Shown: piece after piece, positions 8,887 through 18,370 of the stretch | How the letters are laid out: each line of letters begins with the position of its first letter | Position numbering within the stretch: the stretch's first letter is position 1 | NCBI RefSeq assembly: GCF_027947535.2 | Contig: NZ_JAAGKO020000031.1 | Location: 37,532 to 101,531 of the forward strand | DNA from: Streptantibioticus silvisoli | Lineage (GTDB): Bacteria > Actinomycetota > Actinomycetes > Streptomycetales > Streptomycetaceae | Direction of reading: 5' to 3' | Length of the DNA stretch: 64,000 nt | Translations under genes and position numbers: made by a program | The notes under the pieces: model-generated | What the model saw: only the letters and a program-made list of their open reading frames with translations | What the model was told of the DNA's origin: nothing | Databases searched by the model: none

Positions 8887-9396
8887 TCAGCGCTTGCTGT
8901 ACTGCGGTGCCTTACGGGCCTTCTTCAGACCGGCCTTCTTGCGCTCGATCTCGCGGGAGTCGCGGGTGAGGAAGCCGGCCTTCTTCAGGGCGGCGCGGTT
9001 GTTGTCCTCGTCCGCCAGGTTGAGGGCACGGGCCACGCCGAGGCGCAGGGCGCCGGCCTGACCGGAGATGCCGCCACCCGCGATGCGGGCCACGACGTCG
9101 TAGCGGCCGTCGAGCTCAAGGATCTTGAACGGCTCGTTGACTTCCTGCTGGTGCACCTTGTTGGGGAAGTACCCCTCCAGGGTGCGACCGTTGATCTTCC
9201 ACTTGCCGGTGCCCGGAACGATCCGGACCCGGGCCACCGACTCCTTGCGGCGGCCGGTGCCGCCCGCGGGCTGCGGGTCGCCGAACCGGCCGGCGAGCGA
9301 CTCGGTCGTGTACTCCTCGACCGCGTCCGACTCGGAGGTGTACTCGGTGAATTCGCCGTCCTCGGCGAGGGGGGCCTCAGGGGTGGTCTCAGCCAC
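8887..9396 (-). CDS. rpsI: 30S ribosomal protein S9
   Basis: S9 sits in the head of the 30S subunit and its C-terminal tail contacts P-site tRNA. The core runs from [15 protein letters not shown] through [19 protein letters not shown], and the protein ends in the conserved QYSKR. The product is 169 residues because of an acidic N-terminal extension of about 45 residues, typical of actinobacteria. It follows rplM by 39 bases and shares its promoter. Confidence 0.97.
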   Translation of the reverse strand: MAETTPEAPLAEDGEFTEYTSESDAVEEYTTESLAGRFGDPQPAGGTGRRKESVARVRIVPGTGKWKINGRTLEGYFPNKVHQQEVNEPFKILELDGRYDVVARIAGGGISGQAGALRLGVARALNLADEDNNRAALKKAGFLTRDSREIERKKAGLKKARKAPQYSKR

Positions 9397-9435
9397 GATT
9401 CTCCTCAGATGCTTTCTGCTGGTAGGTGGCCGGGA

Positions 9436-9882
9436 CTAGCCCTGCGAAACCTGCGTGATCTCGAACGGAACAGGCTGCTGAGCGCTGTGCGGGTGCTCGG
9501 TGCCCGCGTACACCTTCAGCTTGCTCAGCATCTGACGGCCCAGGGTGTTCTTGGGCAGCATGCCCTTGATGGCCTTCTCGACGGCCTTCTCGGGGGCCTT
9601 CGCCATCAGCTCGTCATAGCGCATGGAGCGCAGACCGCCCGGGTAACCGGAGTGGCGGTAGGCCATCTTCTGAGTGCGCTTGTTGCCGGACAGGTGCACC
9701 TTGTCCGCGTTGACGATGATGACGAAGTCACCGGTGTCGACGTGGGGGGCGTACACCGGCTTGTGCTTGCCCCTCAGGAGGGACGCGACCTGAGAGGCCA
9801 GACGGCCCAGGACAACGTCCTGCGCGTCAATGACGTGCCACTGGCGCTGGACGTCGCCGGGCTTGGGGCTGTACGTACGCAC
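9436..9882 (-). CDS. rplM: 50S ribosomal protein L13
   Basis: L13 is an early-assembly 50S protein that binds 23S rRNA. The 148-residue product has the conserved [28 protein letters not shown] and [13 protein letters not shown] segments. The start codon is GTG. It is the first gene of the rplM-rpsI operon, with a strong promoter about 190 bases upstream. Confidence 0.97.
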   Translation of the reverse strand: MRTYSPKPGDVQRQWHVIDAQDVVLGRLASQVASLLRGKHKPVYAPHVDTGDFVIIVNADKVHLSGNKRTQKMAYRHSGYPGGLRSMRYDELMAKAPEKAVEKAIKGMLPKNTLGRQMLSKLKVYAGTEHPHSAQQPVPFEITQVSQG

Positions 9883-10017
9883 GGTCGTATGCCTTCGCTT
9901 CTGCAGTGAGTGGGTCCTGACGGGACCACCTGGCCGGCCACAGCGTGTGACGCCCGTGGGCGACGCAACCCGTAAGGCGAACGCTGATCAACGACCCGGT
10001 GGACCGGCGTAACGGCC

Positions 10018-10029
10018 TCTCACGTGAGA
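10018..10029. promoter_or_regulatory. 12-bp perfect palindrome TCTCACGTGAGA in the rplM leader
   Basis: The perfect dyad lies between the rplM promoter and the gene, in the untranslated leader. It could be an operator or an RNA hairpin. Nothing else in the sequence says which. Confidence 0.35.
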
Positions 10030-10070
10030 ACGAGCAAGCCAATACGCATGAGTCTATGTTTCAACGCGAA

Positions 10071-10100
10071 AGTCTAGCCGCCGTCCGCCAGCAGGGTCAA
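10071..10100 (-). promoter_or_regulatory. Probable rplM-rpsI promoter (TTGACC-N18-TAGACT)
   Basis: On the minus strand, TTGACC (10100-10095) is separated by 18 bases from TAGACT (10076-10071). Both hexamers fit the principal vegetative sigma factor of streptomycetes. The leader to the rplM GTG would be about 180 bases. A second TAGACT at 10056-10051 has no matching -35. Confidence 0.6.
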
Positions 10101-10178
10101 AACGGGGGCGCCGCGGGGACGCGCCGGTGCCCCGCGGCGGACGGCCGGCCGCCGTCGCGCGGCGCCGTCCGGGCCGTC

Positions 10179-11798
10179 TCAGCGGGCCCGGCGCACCCGT
10201 TCCTCGTCCCACACCGGCTCCGGCACCTCGCGCACCACGCCGTCGGAGCCGAAGAGCAGGAAGCGGTCGAAGGTGCGGGCGAACCAGCGGTCGTGGGTGA
10301 CGGCCAGGACGGTGCCGTCGAACGCCTCCAGGCCGGTCTGGAGCGCGTCGGCGCTCTCCAGGTCCAGGTTGTCCGTCGGCTCGTCCAGCAGCAGCGCCGT
10401 GGCGCCGGACAGCTCCAGCAGCAGGATCTGGAAGCGGGCCTGCTGGCCGCCGGACAGGTGGTCGAAGCGCTGGTCGCCCTGCCGGTCGAGTTCGTAGCGG
10501 CGCAGCGCGCTCATCGCCTTGCCGCGGTCGCGGGCGTACTCGGTCCACAGGATGTCGGTGAGCGGACGGCCCTGGAGTTCGGGGTGGGCGTGGGTCTGGG
10601 CGAAGTGGCCGGGGACCACCCGGGCGCCGAGCCGCCACTCACCGGTGTGGCCGACGTCGTCGCCGGCCAGCAGGCGCAGGAAGTGCGACTTGCCGGAGCC
10701 GTTGGAGCCCAGGACGGCGACCCGTTCGCCGTAGAAGACCTCCAGGTCGAACGGCTTCATCAGGCCGGTCAGCTCCAGGCCCTTGACGGTGACCGCGCGC
10801 AGCCCGGTGCGGCCGCCGCGCAGCCGCATGCGGATGTCCTGCTCGCGCGGCGGCTCCTGCGGCGGGCCGGCCTCCTCGAAGCGGCGCAGCCGGGTGGTGG
10901 ACGCCTGGAGGCGGGAGGCCATGTCGGAGTTGAAGGCGGCCTTCTGCCGGTACATCAGCACGAGCTGCTTGAGCTGGGCGTGCTGCTCGTCCCAGCGCCG
11001 GCGCAGCTCCTCGAAGCGGGCGAACCGCTCCTTGCGCGCCTGGTGGTACGTGGCGAAGCCGGCGCCGTGCACCCACACGTCGCTGCCCGCCGGGCCCGGC
11101 TCGACGCTGATGATCCGGTCGGCGGCCCGGGCCAGCAGCTCGCGGTCGTGGCTGACGAAGAGCACGGTCTTGCGGGTCAGGCCCAGCTGCTCCTCCAGCC
11201 AGCGCTTGCCGGGCACGTCGAGGTAGTTGTCCGGCTCGTCGAGCAGCAGCACCTCGTCGTTGCCGCGCAGCAGCGCCTCCAGCACCAGGCGCTTCTGCTC
11301 GCCGCCGGACAGCGTGCGCACCTCGCGCCACTGGGCGCGGTCGTAGGGCACGCCGAGCGCGGCCGAGGTGCACATGTCCCACACGGTCTCGGCCTCGTAG
11401 CCGCCGGCCTCCGCCCAGTCGCTGAGCGCCTGCGCGTACGCCATCTGGGCGGGTTCGTCGTCCTGGGCCATGATGGCCAGCTCGGCGGTGTCGACCGCGG
11501 CGGCGGCCTGCCGGATGCGCGGGCGGGCGACGGAGACCAGCAGGTCGCGCACGGTACGGTCGTCGCGCACCGAGCCGACGAACTGCCGCATGACGCCGAG
11601 CCCGCCGCCCACGGTCACCGTGCCGGCGTCCGGTTTCAGGTCGCCGGCGATCATCCGCAGCAGTGTCGTCTTGCCGGCGCCGTTCGCCCCGACCAGGGCC
11701 ACCGCCGCGCCCTCGCCGATGCGGAACGACACGTCGTTCAGCAGCGCCCGGCCGTCCGGCAGGCAGTACTCCAGGTGCGCGGCTTCCACGTGTCCCAT
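10179..11798 (-). CDS. ABC-F family ATP-binding protein
   Basis: Two ABC cassettes are fused with no membrane domain. The first has Walker A GANGAGKTT at 37-45 and signature LSGGEQKRL; the second has GSNGSGKS and LSGGQQARF. A charged inter-domain linker (RRRWDEQHAQLKQ) joins them. ABC-F proteins act on ribosomes, in translation control or in ribosome-protection antibiotic resistance; which applies here cannot be told. The product is 539 residues from the ATG at 11798. In-frame starts at 11813 (GTG) and 11834 lie upstream, and none has a strong ribosome site. It lies between rplM and truA on the same strand. Confidence 0.85.
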   Translation of the reverse strand: MGHVEAAHLEYCLPDGRALLNDVSFRIGEGAAVALVGANGAGKTTLLRMIAGDLKPDAGTVTVGGGLGVMRQFVGSVRDDRTVRDLLVSVARPRIRQAAAAVDTAELAIMAQDDEPAQMAYAQALSDWAEAGGYEAETVWDMCTSAALGVPYDRAQWREVRTLSGGEQKRLVLEALLRGNDEVLLLDEPDNYLDVPGKRWLEEQLGLTRKTVLFVSHDRELLARAADRIISVEPGPAGSDVWVHGAGFATYHQARKERFARFEELRRRWDEQHAQLKQLVLMYRQKAAFNSDMASRLQASTTRLRRFEEAGPPQEPPREQDIRMRLRGGRTGLRAVTVKGLELTGLMKPFDLEVFYGERVAVLGSNGSGKSHFLRLLAGDDVGHTGEWRLGARVVPGHFAQTHAHPELQGRPLTDILWTEYARDRGKAMSALRRYELDRQGDQRFDHLSGGQQARFQILLLELSGATALLLDEPTDNLDLESADALQTGLEAFDGTVLAVTHDRWFARTFDRFLLFGSDGVVREVPEPVWDEERVRRAR

Positions 11799-11884
11799 GC
11801 GGAGGATTGTCACCCGGCCCCGGCAGCCGTCCAAACGGCTTTTCCACAGCCGGCGGGTTTTCCACAGGCCGCGGCGGTGGCGCC

Positions 11885-12125
11885 GGGGGCGCTGCGGGGG
11901 CGGGGAGGGGGCCTGCGGGGGCCTGCGGGGGCGGCGGCGGGTCAGGCGGTCGGGGAGACGGGCCTGGCGGTGCGGGGGCGGCGGGTCAGGCGGTCGGGGT
12001 CTGGCGGTGCGGAGAGGCGGCCGGTCGTGGCGGAGGCGGTGCGGCCGGTCAGGGCGGAGGCACCTCGGCGAGGCGGCCGGTCGTGGCGGAGGCGGTGCGG
12101 CCGGTCAGGGCGGAGGCACCTGGCC
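11885..12125. repeat. GC-rich minisatellite in the ABC-F / membrane-protein intergenic region
   Basis: A perfect 52-bp direct repeat occurs at 12014-12065 and 12070-12121 (period 56). It is preceded by several degenerate copies of a GGCGGGTCAGGCGGTCGGGG-type unit. It lies between two divergent genes and holds no supported ORF. Confidence 0.75.
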
Positions 12126-12163
12126 GGTGCGGCCGGTGCGTAGAACGTCCGACAACCCTCACA

Positions 12164-12169
12164 TAAGAT
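12164..12169 (+). promoter_or_regulatory. -10 element TAAGAT for a leaderless start
   Basis: TAAGAT ends seven bases before the ATG at 12177, so the membrane-protein mRNA is probably leaderless or nearly so. Confidence 0.5.
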
Positions 12170-12176
12170 GCGCGGC

Positions 12177-13370
12177 ATGACGGATGGACCGCAGCAGCAC
12201 GAGGAACACCCCGGCGCCGACGACGAGTTCGCGCCGAAACCGGGTCAGCCCACGATGCCGTTCCGCGCCGTCATCCCGCCCGCCGAGCAGTGGCCCGGGG
12301 CGCGGCAGGACCAGCCGCAGGAACCCGGGTACGGCTACCCGGGGCAGCCGCAGCAGGACCGGCCGGCGCAGCCGCTGCCGCACCCCGGGTACGGCTACCC
12401 GCCGCAGGACCCCGCCGCCGCCCCGCAGCCCCAGCAGCCCGGGTACGGGTTCCCGCCGCAGTCCCCGCCGCCGGCCGGTCGGCAGCCCGGGTACGGGTTC
12501 CCTCAGCAGCCCTCCCAGCCGTCCGGCCACGGCTTCCCCCAGCAGCCCGGCGCCGCCTGGACGCCGCCGGCCGCCCCCATCGGCACGGCACGCCCCGGCG
12601 GCGAACCCGACTGGTCCGCGCTCGCCGAACGCCGCGCGCACGAGGGCACCAAACGCCGCAAGCTGTTCCTGATCGGCGGCGGCGCGCTGGCCGTCGTGGT
12701 GATCGGCGCCATCGTGGCCACCGCCGTCGTGGTCACCGGTCACAAGAAGCCGGTCACCTCGCCCACCGCGGCCCCCACCGATCCGGCCATCCCCGTGCCG
12801 TCGCCCACCTTCTCCGACGCCAGCCCGACCCCGCCGCCCAGCGCCCTGACGGTCATCTCCAACGCCGCCACCGACAAGGCGCCGGTCACCGCGGCCGGGC
12901 TCTTCCCCGGCGACCGTTTCACCTTCTCCGGCCGCGCCTACGCCAAGACCGCGCTGGCGTCGACCACCTACTGCGCCGGCGCGGGCGCCGCCGGGCTGCC
13001 CGCCGTGCTGGCCCGCTACGGCTGCCACCAGATGGTCCGCGCCACCTACACCCGCGACGGCATCGCGGTCACCGTCGGCGTCGCCGTCTTCGACAACGCC
13101 ACCGAGGCCCAGCACGTGAAGCAGGCCGCCGGCCCCTACGTGCTGCCGCTGGCCGGCGGCGGCATCGGCCACGCCTTCTGCCACTCCACCCCGTGCCGGA
13201 GCAGCACGAACGCGGTCGGCCGCTACGCCTACTTCACCATCGCCGGCCGGGTCGACGGCGGCGCCGTCACCGCCACCGACACCGCCACCGGGAACGCGGC
13301 CGACGACATCGGCACCCTCACCTTCCGCCGGCTGCTCGCCCGCGGTCAGCAGCCCACCGGCGGCCAGTGA
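12177..13370 (+). CDS. Membrane protein with Pro/Gln/Gly/Tyr-rich cytoplasmic repeats
   Basis: The 397-residue protein has an N-terminal low-complexity region (residues about 40-125) with repeated PGYGYP and PGYGFP units separated by Pro/Gln. A basic stop-transfer stretch (KRRKLF) and one transmembrane helix follow at about 157-180. A Thr/Pro/Ser linker leads to an extracellular domain with four or more cysteines. The layout is typical of actinobacterial membrane proteins with disordered cytoplasmic repeats. No function is recognised. The start ATG is the second of two close in-frame ATGs and fits the -10 spacing. It converges with truA. Confidence 0.8.
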   Translation: MTDGPQQHEEHPGADDEFAPKPGQPTMPFRAVIPPAEQWPGARQDQPQEPGYGYPGQPQQDRPAQPLPHPGYGYPPQDPAAAPQPQQPGYGFPPQSPPPAGRQPGYGFPQQPSQPSGHGFPQQPGAAWTPPAAPIGTARPGGEPDWSALAERRAHEGTKRRKLFLIGGGALAVVVIGAIVATAVVVTGHKKPVTSPTAAPTDPAIPVPSPTFSDASPTPPPSALTVISNAATDKAPVTAAGLFPGDRFTFSGRAYAKTALASTTYCAGAGAAGLPAVLARYGCHQMVRATYTRDGIAVTVGVAVFDNATEAQHVKQAAGPYVLPLAGGGIGHAFCHSTPCRSSTNAVGRYAYFTIAGRVDGGAVTATDTATGNAADDIGTLTFRRLLARGQQPTGGQ

Positions 13371-13443
13371 CCGCACCCCCGGCCGTACCGCCCCGACGCC
13401 GACGCCGACCGGCCGCACCGGGCCGCCCGCACCGCCCGCCCGC

Positions 13444-14286
13444 TCAACCCGCCGGCAGCGTCCGGCGGTTGCGGGCCTCGACGGCGCGGGCGGCCAGCGC
13501 GTCGTCGGCCGGGTAGCCGACCTCCTCCAGGGTCAGCCCGTGCGGGCGCACCACGTTGACCGCCGAGTCGCGCACCCGGCCGGCCAGCACCCGGGCCGGG
13601 AAGTCCACCGGGCGGTGCCCGTCGCCGACCAGGATCATCGCGCCCACCAGCGCGCGCACCATGTTGTGGCAGAACGCGTCCGCCCGCACCGTCGCCTCGG
13701 CGACCCCGTCGGCGGTCCGCGTCCAGCGCAGCAGTTGCAGGGTGCGGATGGTGGTCGCCCCCTCCCGCTTCTTGCAGTACGCCGCGAAGTCGTGCTCACC
13801 CAGCAGCAGTTCCGCCGCCCGGTTCATCAACTCCACGTCCACCGGCCGGTCGTGCCACAGCACGTGCCCGCGCAGCAGCGGGTCGACGCCGCCGGGGTGG
13901 TCGCCGACCCGGTAGGCGTAGCGGCGCCACACGGCGGAGAACCGCGCGTTGAAGCCCTCGGGGGCCGCCGCGACCCGCCGCACCCGTACGTCCTGCGGCA
14001 GCCGGCCCGCCAGCCGCCGCAGCAGCTTGTCCGCCTCGCGCTGCCACACCTCGCCGGGCAGGTCCACGTGCGCCACCTGGCCGCGCGCGTGCACCCCCGC
14101 GTCGGTGCGGCCGGCCACCGTCAGCTCGACCGGCTCCGCCAGCCGCAGCACCGTGCCGATCGCCGCCTCCAGCTCCCCCTGCACGGTGCGCCGCTCGGTC
14201 TGCCGGGCCCAGCCCGAGAAGTCCTTGCCGTCGTAACTCAGGTCCAGCCGTACCCGCACCCGTCCCGGTGCCACCTCGTCGCTCAC
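13444..14286 (-). CDS. truA: tRNA pseudouridine(38-40) synthase TruA
   Basis: TruA isomerises uridines 38-40 in the tRNA anticodon arm. The catalytic Asp62 lies in [10 protein letters not shown], and [12 protein letters not shown] and [12 protein letters not shown] match the family. The product is 280 residues with a GTG start. It lies directly downstream of rplQ, after a terminator, the conserved position in actinobacteria. Confidence 0.96.
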   Translation of the reverse strand: MSDEVAPGRVRVRLDLSYDGKDFSGWARQTERRTVQGELEAAIGTVLRLAEPVELTVAGRTDAGVHARGQVAHVDLPGEVWQREADKLLRRLAGRLPQDVRVRRVAAAPEGFNARFSAVWRRYAYRVGDHPGGVDPLLRGHVLWHDRPVDVELMNRAAELLLGEHDFAAYCKKREGATTIRTLQLLRWTRTADGVAEATVRADAFCHNMVRALVGAMILVGDGHRPVDFPARVLAGRVRDSAVNVVRPHGLTLEEVGYPADDALAARAVEARNRRTLPAG

Positions 14287-14309
14287 CCGTGGATCCTCTC
14301 AAAACGGGA

Positions 14310-14341
14310 ACGGGCCCGCCCCCAGCAGGGGGCGGGCCCGT
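14310..14341 (-). terminator. Terminator after rplQ
   Basis: A perfect 14-bp GC stem (14310-14323 with 14328-14341) encloses the tetraloop AGCA. On the minus strand it is followed by a TTTT run. It lies between rplQ and truA and probably ends most transcription of the superoperon. Confidence 0.8.
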
Positions 14342-14361
14342 CCTCGGACGTGCTGAGGCGA

Positions 14362-14856
14362 TCAGGCCTTGTCGGACTTCGCGTCCTCGACGACCTCGGC
14401 CTCGTCGGCCTTGTCGGCCTTCTTGGCCTTCGTGGTGTCTTCCTTGACCGCACGCTTGGTGGCGGCCTCGGCCTCACCGGTGGCCTGCTGGGCCACGGTC
14501 AGCGCCTCGACCAGCTCGATGACCGCCATCGGGGCGTTGTCGCCGCGACGGCCGCCGATCTTGGTGATGCGGGTGTAGCCACCGGGGCGGTTCTCGTAGC
14601 GGGGAGCGATCTCCGAGAACAGGCGGTAGACGTCGTCACGGTTGTTGAAGACCGACAGGACCAGGCGACGGTTGTGCAGGTCGCCCTTCTTCGCCTTCGT
14701 GATCAGCTTCTCCGCGACCGGGCGCAGCCGGCGCGCCTTGGCCTCGGTGGTGGTGATCCGGCCGTGCTCGAAGAGCTGCCGCGCGAGGTTGGTGAGAAGG
14801 ATCTTCTCGTGCGCGGCGGAACCGCCCAGGCGGGCACCCTTGGCGGGCTTCGGCAT
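14362..14856 (-). CDS. rplQ: 50S ribosomal protein L17
   Basis: L17 lines the peptide exit region of the 50S subunit. The core from [24 protein letters not shown] to [24 protein letters not shown] (quoted here only by its ends) is intact. A Lys/Ala/Asp/Glu-rich C-terminal extension of about 40 residues is typical of actinobacteria and gives 164 residues. The ATG at 14856 has AAGGAGA just upstream. It is the last gene of the alpha operon. Confidence 0.96.
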   Translation of the reverse strand: MPKPAKGARLGGSAAHEKILLTNLARQLFEHGRITTTEAKARRLRPVAEKLITKAKKGDLHNRRLVLSVFNNRDDVYRLFSEIAPRYENRPGGYTRITKIGGRRGDNAPMAVIELVEALTVAQQATGEAEAATKRAVKEDTTKAKKADKADEAEVVEDAKSDKA

Positions 14857-14983
14857 GGTTTTCTCCTTCATTCCTGCACCGGCCGTACCAGGTACCGGTG
14901 TCAGTACCCCCGGGGCGGTCGCCCCGGCGGGGGGACGCGGCGGCCGGGGTGCCCTTACGGGCGCGGGCCGCCGCGTCGGTGGA

Positions 14984-16003
14984 TCAGTACTGCTCGGTCT
15001 CGACGAAACCGGTGTCGTCGTCGTCGGCGCCGAAGGCGTCCGCGGCGGCGGTCGGGTCGAATCCGGGCGGGCTGTCCTTGAGCGCCAGGCCCATGCCGGC
15101 CAGCTTCGCCTTGACCTCGTCGATCGACTTCGCACCGAAGTTGCGGATGTCGAGCAGGTCCGCCTCGGACCGCGCGACGAGTTCACCCACCGAGTGGATG
15201 CCCTCACGCTTGAGGCAGTTGTAGGAGCGGACGGTGAGTTCCAGCTCCTCGATCGGCAGCGCCAGATCGGCGGCCAGCGCGGCGTCGGTGGGCGAGGGGC
15301 CCATGTCGATGCCCTCGGCGTCCACGTTCAGCTCGCGGGCCAGGCCGAACAGCTCGACCAGGGTCTTGCCGGCCGACGCCATGGCGTCCCGCGGCCGCAT
15401 GGCCTGCTTGGTCTCGACGTCGACGATCAGCTTGTCGAAGTCGGTGCGCTGCTCGACACGGGTCGCCTCGACCTTGTAGGTGACCTTGAGCACCGGGCTG
15501 TAGATGGAGTCGACCGGGATGCGGCCGATCTCCTGGCCCTGCTGCTTGTTCTGGACCGCGGAGACGTAGCCGCGACCGCGCTCGACGGTCAGCTCCATCT
15601 CCAGCTTGCCCTTGCCGTTGAGCGTGGCGAGGACCAGGTCCGGGTTGTGCACCTCGACGCCGGCCGGCGGCGCGATGTCCGCGGCGGTGACGACACCCGG
15701 GCCCTGCTTGCGCAGGTACATCACGACCGGCTCGTCGTGCTCCGAGGAGACGACCAGCTGCTTGATGTTGAGGATGAGGTCGGTCACGTCCTCCTTGACG
15801 CCCGGCACGGTGGTGAACTCGTGCAGGACGCCGTCGACCCGGATGCTGGTGACAGCGGCACCGGGGATCGAGGACAGCAGGGTGCGGCGCAGGGAGTTGC
15901 CGAGGGTGTAGCCGAAACCGGGCTCCAGCGGCTCGATGACGAACCGGGAGCGGTACTCGTCGACGACCTCTTCGGTCAGCGACGGGCGCTGAGCGATCAG
16001 CAT
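14984..16003 (-). CDS. rpoA: DNA-directed RNA polymerase alpha subunit
   Basis: The alpha subunit dimer nucleates RNA polymerase assembly, and its C-terminal domain contacts promoter DNA and activators. The N-terminal domain contains [20 protein letters not shown]. The helix-hairpin-helix alpha-CTD contains [15 protein letters not shown] and [15 protein letters not shown]. The product is 339 residues, normal for actinobacteria. It lies between rpsD and rplQ. Confidence 0.98.
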   Translation of the reverse strand: MLIAQRPSLTEEVVDEYRSRFVIEPLEPGFGYTLGNSLRRTLLSSIPGAAVTSIRVDGVLHEFTTVPGVKEDVTDLILNIKQLVVSSEHDEPVVMYLRKQGPGVVTAADIAPPAGVEVHNPDLVLATLNGKGKLEMELTVERGRGYVSAVQNKQQGQEIGRIPVDSIYSPVLKVTYKVEATRVEQRTDFDKLIVDVETKQAMRPRDAMASAGKTLVELFGLARELNVDAEGIDMGPSPTDAALAADLALPIEELELTVRSYNCLKREGIHSVGELVARSEADLLDIRNFGAKSIDEVKAKLAGMGLALKDSPPGFDPTAAADAFGADDDDTGFVETEQY

Positions 16004-16059
16004 GTGTTGTCCTTCAGTCGAGGGCGCCCGCTATTTGACGCCCGCTGTACTGACGATGG

Positions 16060-16097
16060 TACGGGCGGCACGGCACAAACGCGCCGTACCGCCCGTA
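16060..16097 (-). terminator. Hairpin in the rpsD-rpoA gap
   Basis: A 14-bp stem with one mismatch (16060-16073 with 16084-16097) lies in the 128-base gap. No T-tract follows, so it is more likely an attenuator, processing site or mRNA stabiliser than a full terminator. Confidence 0.5.
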
Positions 16098-16131
16098 TCG
16101 CCTGACTACCCACGGTAATGCCCCGAAGGGA

Positions 16132-16758
16132 TTACTTGGAGTAGAGCTCGACGATCAGCTGCTCCTGCACCTGGGTGTCGATCACCTGGCGCTCGGGCAG
16201 GGAGTGCACGAGGATCCGCAGCTTCGCCGGGCTGGACTCCAGCCACGCCGGAACCGTCTTGTCGCCGGCCTCGGCGGCAGCGACCACGAAAGGGGTCATC
16301 TGACGCGAGGAGGCACGGACCTCGATGATGTCGTTCGGGGCGACCCGAGCCGACGGGATGTCCGTCTTGCGGCCGTTCACGGTGATGTGACCGTGCCGGA
16401 CCAGCTGACGGGCGTGGTCGCGGGACTTGGCGAAGCCGGCCCGGTAGACCACGTTGTCGAGGCGGGACTCGAGGATGCGAAGAAGGTTCTCACCGGTCTT
16501 GCCGGACTTCTTGTTCGCCTCTTCGTAGTATCCGCGGAACTGCTTCTCCAGGACACCGTAGATGCGCGCGCACTTCTGCTTCTCGCGCTTCTGCAGCAGG
16601 TACTCGCTGTCCTTGGTGCGCCCGCGACCGTGCTCACCCGGGGGGTAAGGACGGATCTCGATCGGGCACTTCGCGCTCTCGCACTTGCTCCCCTTGAGGA
16701 AGAGCTTCTGCTTCTCCCGACGGCATCGCTTGCAGTCGGCCCCGGTGTAACGCGCCAT
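16132..16758 (-). CDS. rpsD: 30S ribosomal protein S4 (zinc-binding form)
   Basis: S4 initiates 30S assembly on the 16S 5' domain. The N-terminus keeps the four-cysteine zinc motif (Cys9, Cys12, Cys26, Cys31), and the S4 RNA-binding domain contains RLDNVVYRAGFAKSRDHARQ. The product is 208 residues. It is fourth in the infA-rpmJ-rpsM-rpsK-rpsD-rpoA-rplQ run. Some actinomycetes have an additional cysteine-free paralogue; none is in this window. Confidence 0.97.
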   Translation of the reverse strand: MARYTGADCKRCRREKQKLFLKGSKCESAKCPIEIRPYPPGEHGRGRTKDSEYLLQKREKQKCARIYGVLEKQFRGYYEEANKKSGKTGENLLRILESRLDNVVYRAGFAKSRDHARQLVRHGHITVNGRKTDIPSARVAPNDIIEVRASSRQMTPFVVAAAEAGDKTVPAWLESSPAKLRILVHSLPERQVIDTQVQEQLIVELYSK

Positions 16759-16784
16759 TGTCTAAGTTCTCCTACTTCAGCTGG

Positions 16785-17189
16785 TCAGACGCGGCGGCGC
16801 TTCGGCGGGCGGCAGCCGTTGTGCGGGGTCGGGGTGACGTCCTGGATCGAGCCGACCTCGAGGCCGGTGGCCTGGAGGGAGCGGATCGCGGTCTCACGGC
16901 CGGAGCCGGGACCCTTGACGAACACGTCGACCTTGCGCATTCCGTGCTCCTGCGCCCGGCGGGCGGCCGACTCGGCGGCCATCTGCGCGGCGAACGGGGT
17001 GGACTTGCGCGAGCCCTTGAAGCCGACATGGCCGGCGGAGGCCCAGCTGATCACGTTCCCGGTCGGGTCGGTGATCGAGACGATCGTGTTGTTGAACGTG
17101 CTCTTGATGTGGGCGTGCCCGTGAGCGACGTTCTTCTTTTCCTTGCGGCGCACCTTCTTGGCGGCGCCTTGACGGCCCTTCGGAGGCAT
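16785..17189 (-). CDS. rpsK: 30S ribosomal protein S11
   Basis: S11 sits on the 30S platform near the Shine-Dalgarno helix. The 134-residue product has [20 protein letters not shown] in the middle region and the conserved C-terminus [18 protein letters not shown]. It lies between rpsM and rpsD. Confidence 0.97.
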   Translation of the reverse strand: MPPKGRQGAAKKVRRKEKKNVAHGHAHIKSTFNNTIVSITDPTGNVISWASAGHVGFKGSRKSTPFAAQMAAESAARRAQEHGMRKVDVFVKGPGSGRETAIRSLQATGLEVGSIQDVTPTPHNGCRPPKRRRV

Positions 17190-17258
17190 AAGTCTGTGAA
17201 CTCCAATGGAGGTGGTCGGTCCTACAGCGAAGACCGTGGACAGTCAGTCCGCTGAGGA

Positions 17259-17639
17259 CTACTTCTTGCCCGGCTTCTTCTTGCCGGCGATCGCGCGACG
17301 CGGGCCCTTGCGGGTGCGGGCGTTCGTGTGGGTGCGCTGACCGTGGACCGGCAGGCCGCGACGGTGACGCAGACCCTGGTAGCAGCCGATCTCGACCTTG
17401 CGCCGGATGTCCGCCTGGATCTCGCGGCGGAGGTCACCCTCGCACTTGTAGTTCTCGTCCACCCACTTGTTGATCGCGACGAGGTCTTCCTCGGCGAGAT
17501 CGCGCACGCGGATGTCGGGGTTCACACCGGTGTTCTTCAGGGTCTCCTGGGCACGGGTGCGACCGATGCCGAAGACGTAGGTCAGAGCGACCTCGATGCG
17601 CTTTTCGCGCGGGAGGTCAACGCCTGCGAGGCGTGCCAT
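17259..17639 (-). CDS. rpsM: 30S ribosomal protein S13
   Basis: S13 bridges the 30S head to the 50S subunit. The 126-residue protein begins [17 protein letters not shown], contains [11 protein letters not shown], and ends in the basic tail [13 protein letters not shown]. The ATG at 17639 was chosen because it gives the universal S13 N-terminus; the frame is open further upstream. Confidence 0.97.
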   Translation of the reverse strand: MARLAGVDLPREKRIEVALTYVFGIGRTRAQETLKNTGVNPDIRVRDLAEEDLVAINKWVDENYKCEGDLRREIQADIRRKVEIGCYQGLRHRRGLPVHGQRTHTNARTRKGPRRAIAGKKKPGKK

Positions 17640-17820
17640 GAATCTGGCTCCTGTGGATGAGTCGGAGGTCTTCCGCAGCACCGTTCCCGTAGGTCATACG
17701 AGCCGGGTCCCCGGCCTCCACCGGGGGTATCGTCCCCGCGCTTGCGCGAGGGGTCGGGTGTCTGCGTATTACGTGGTGCGCGTCGCGCGAAGAGCTGCGA
17801 AAAGTGCAGGTGCTCGTGCG

Positions 17821-17934
17821 TCAGCCCTGGCGCTGCTTGTGGCGCAGGTTGTCGCAGATGACCATGACCCGGCCGTGACGGCGGATCACCTTGCACTTGT
17901 CGCAGATCTTCTTGACGCTCGGCTTGACCTTCAT
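17821..17934 (-). CDS. rpmJ: 50S ribosomal protein L36
   Basis: This very short gene encodes 37 residues starting [19 protein letters not shown]. It has the zinc-ribbon residues Cys11, Cys14, Cys27 and His32, so it is the zinc-binding form. It lies between infA and rpsM, the standard position. The gap to rpsM is about 180 bases and holds small GC hairpins. Confidence 0.96.
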   Translation of the reverse strand: MKVKPSVKKICDKCKVIRRHGRVMVICDNLRHKQRQG

Positions 17935-17975
17935 GAGGCTCAGGTTCTCCGGGTCGTGAGAGATCTACTGTTCCG

Positions 17976-18197
17976 CTACTTGTACCGGTAGACGATCCGT
18001 CCGCGCGTCAGGTCGTAGGGAGACAGCTCCACGACGACCCGGTCATCGGGCAGGATCCGGATGTAGTGCATCCGCATCTTGCCGCTGATGTGCGCGAGGA
18101 CCTTGTGACCGTTCTGCAGCTCCACCTTGAACATCGCGTTCGGCAGAGACTCGATCACGGTGCCTTCGATTTCGATGGCGCCTTGCTTCTTGGCCAT
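17976..18197 (-). CDS. infA: Translation initiation factor IF-1
   Basis: IF-1 is an OB-fold protein that blocks the ribosomal A site during initiation. The 73-residue product matches along its whole length ([20 protein letters not shown], then [22 protein letters not shown] as two separate segments). It is the first gene of the alpha operon, with promoter-like hexamers upstream. Confidence 0.97.
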   Translation of the reverse strand: MAKKQGAIEIEGTVIESLPNAMFKVELQNGHKVLAHISGKMRMHYIRILPDDRVVVELSPYDLTRGRIVYRYK

Positions 18198-18289
18198 GTC
18201 CTGCTTTCGGGATCGGCTACCTTGATCGGCTCCGCACTACGATCAGGCGAGTTCAGGCAAACCTGATAGCACACGTGAGCCGACGTGTC

Positions 18290-18319
18290 AGTCTACGTCA
18301 GCCCGGTTGGAAACCCTAA
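18290..18319 (-). promoter_or_regulatory. Probable infA operon promoter (TTAGGG-N18-TAGACT)
   Basis: On the minus strand TTAGGG (18319-18314) is followed after 18 bases by TAGACT (18295-18290). The leader to infA would be about 85 bases. A second possible pair, TTGACC (18352-18347) and TACCCC, lies just upstream. Confidence 0.45.
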
Positions 18320-18370
18320 TTCGGGGGTAACGAACCGAAACCCCCAGGTCAAACCGGGTGGGAAAGTGAA

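Noticed and set aside
10179..11798. ABC-F gene as an antibiotic self-resistance marker for a biosynthetic cluster
   Set aside because: No biosynthetic genes are nearby; it sits in the conserved rplM-truA interval.
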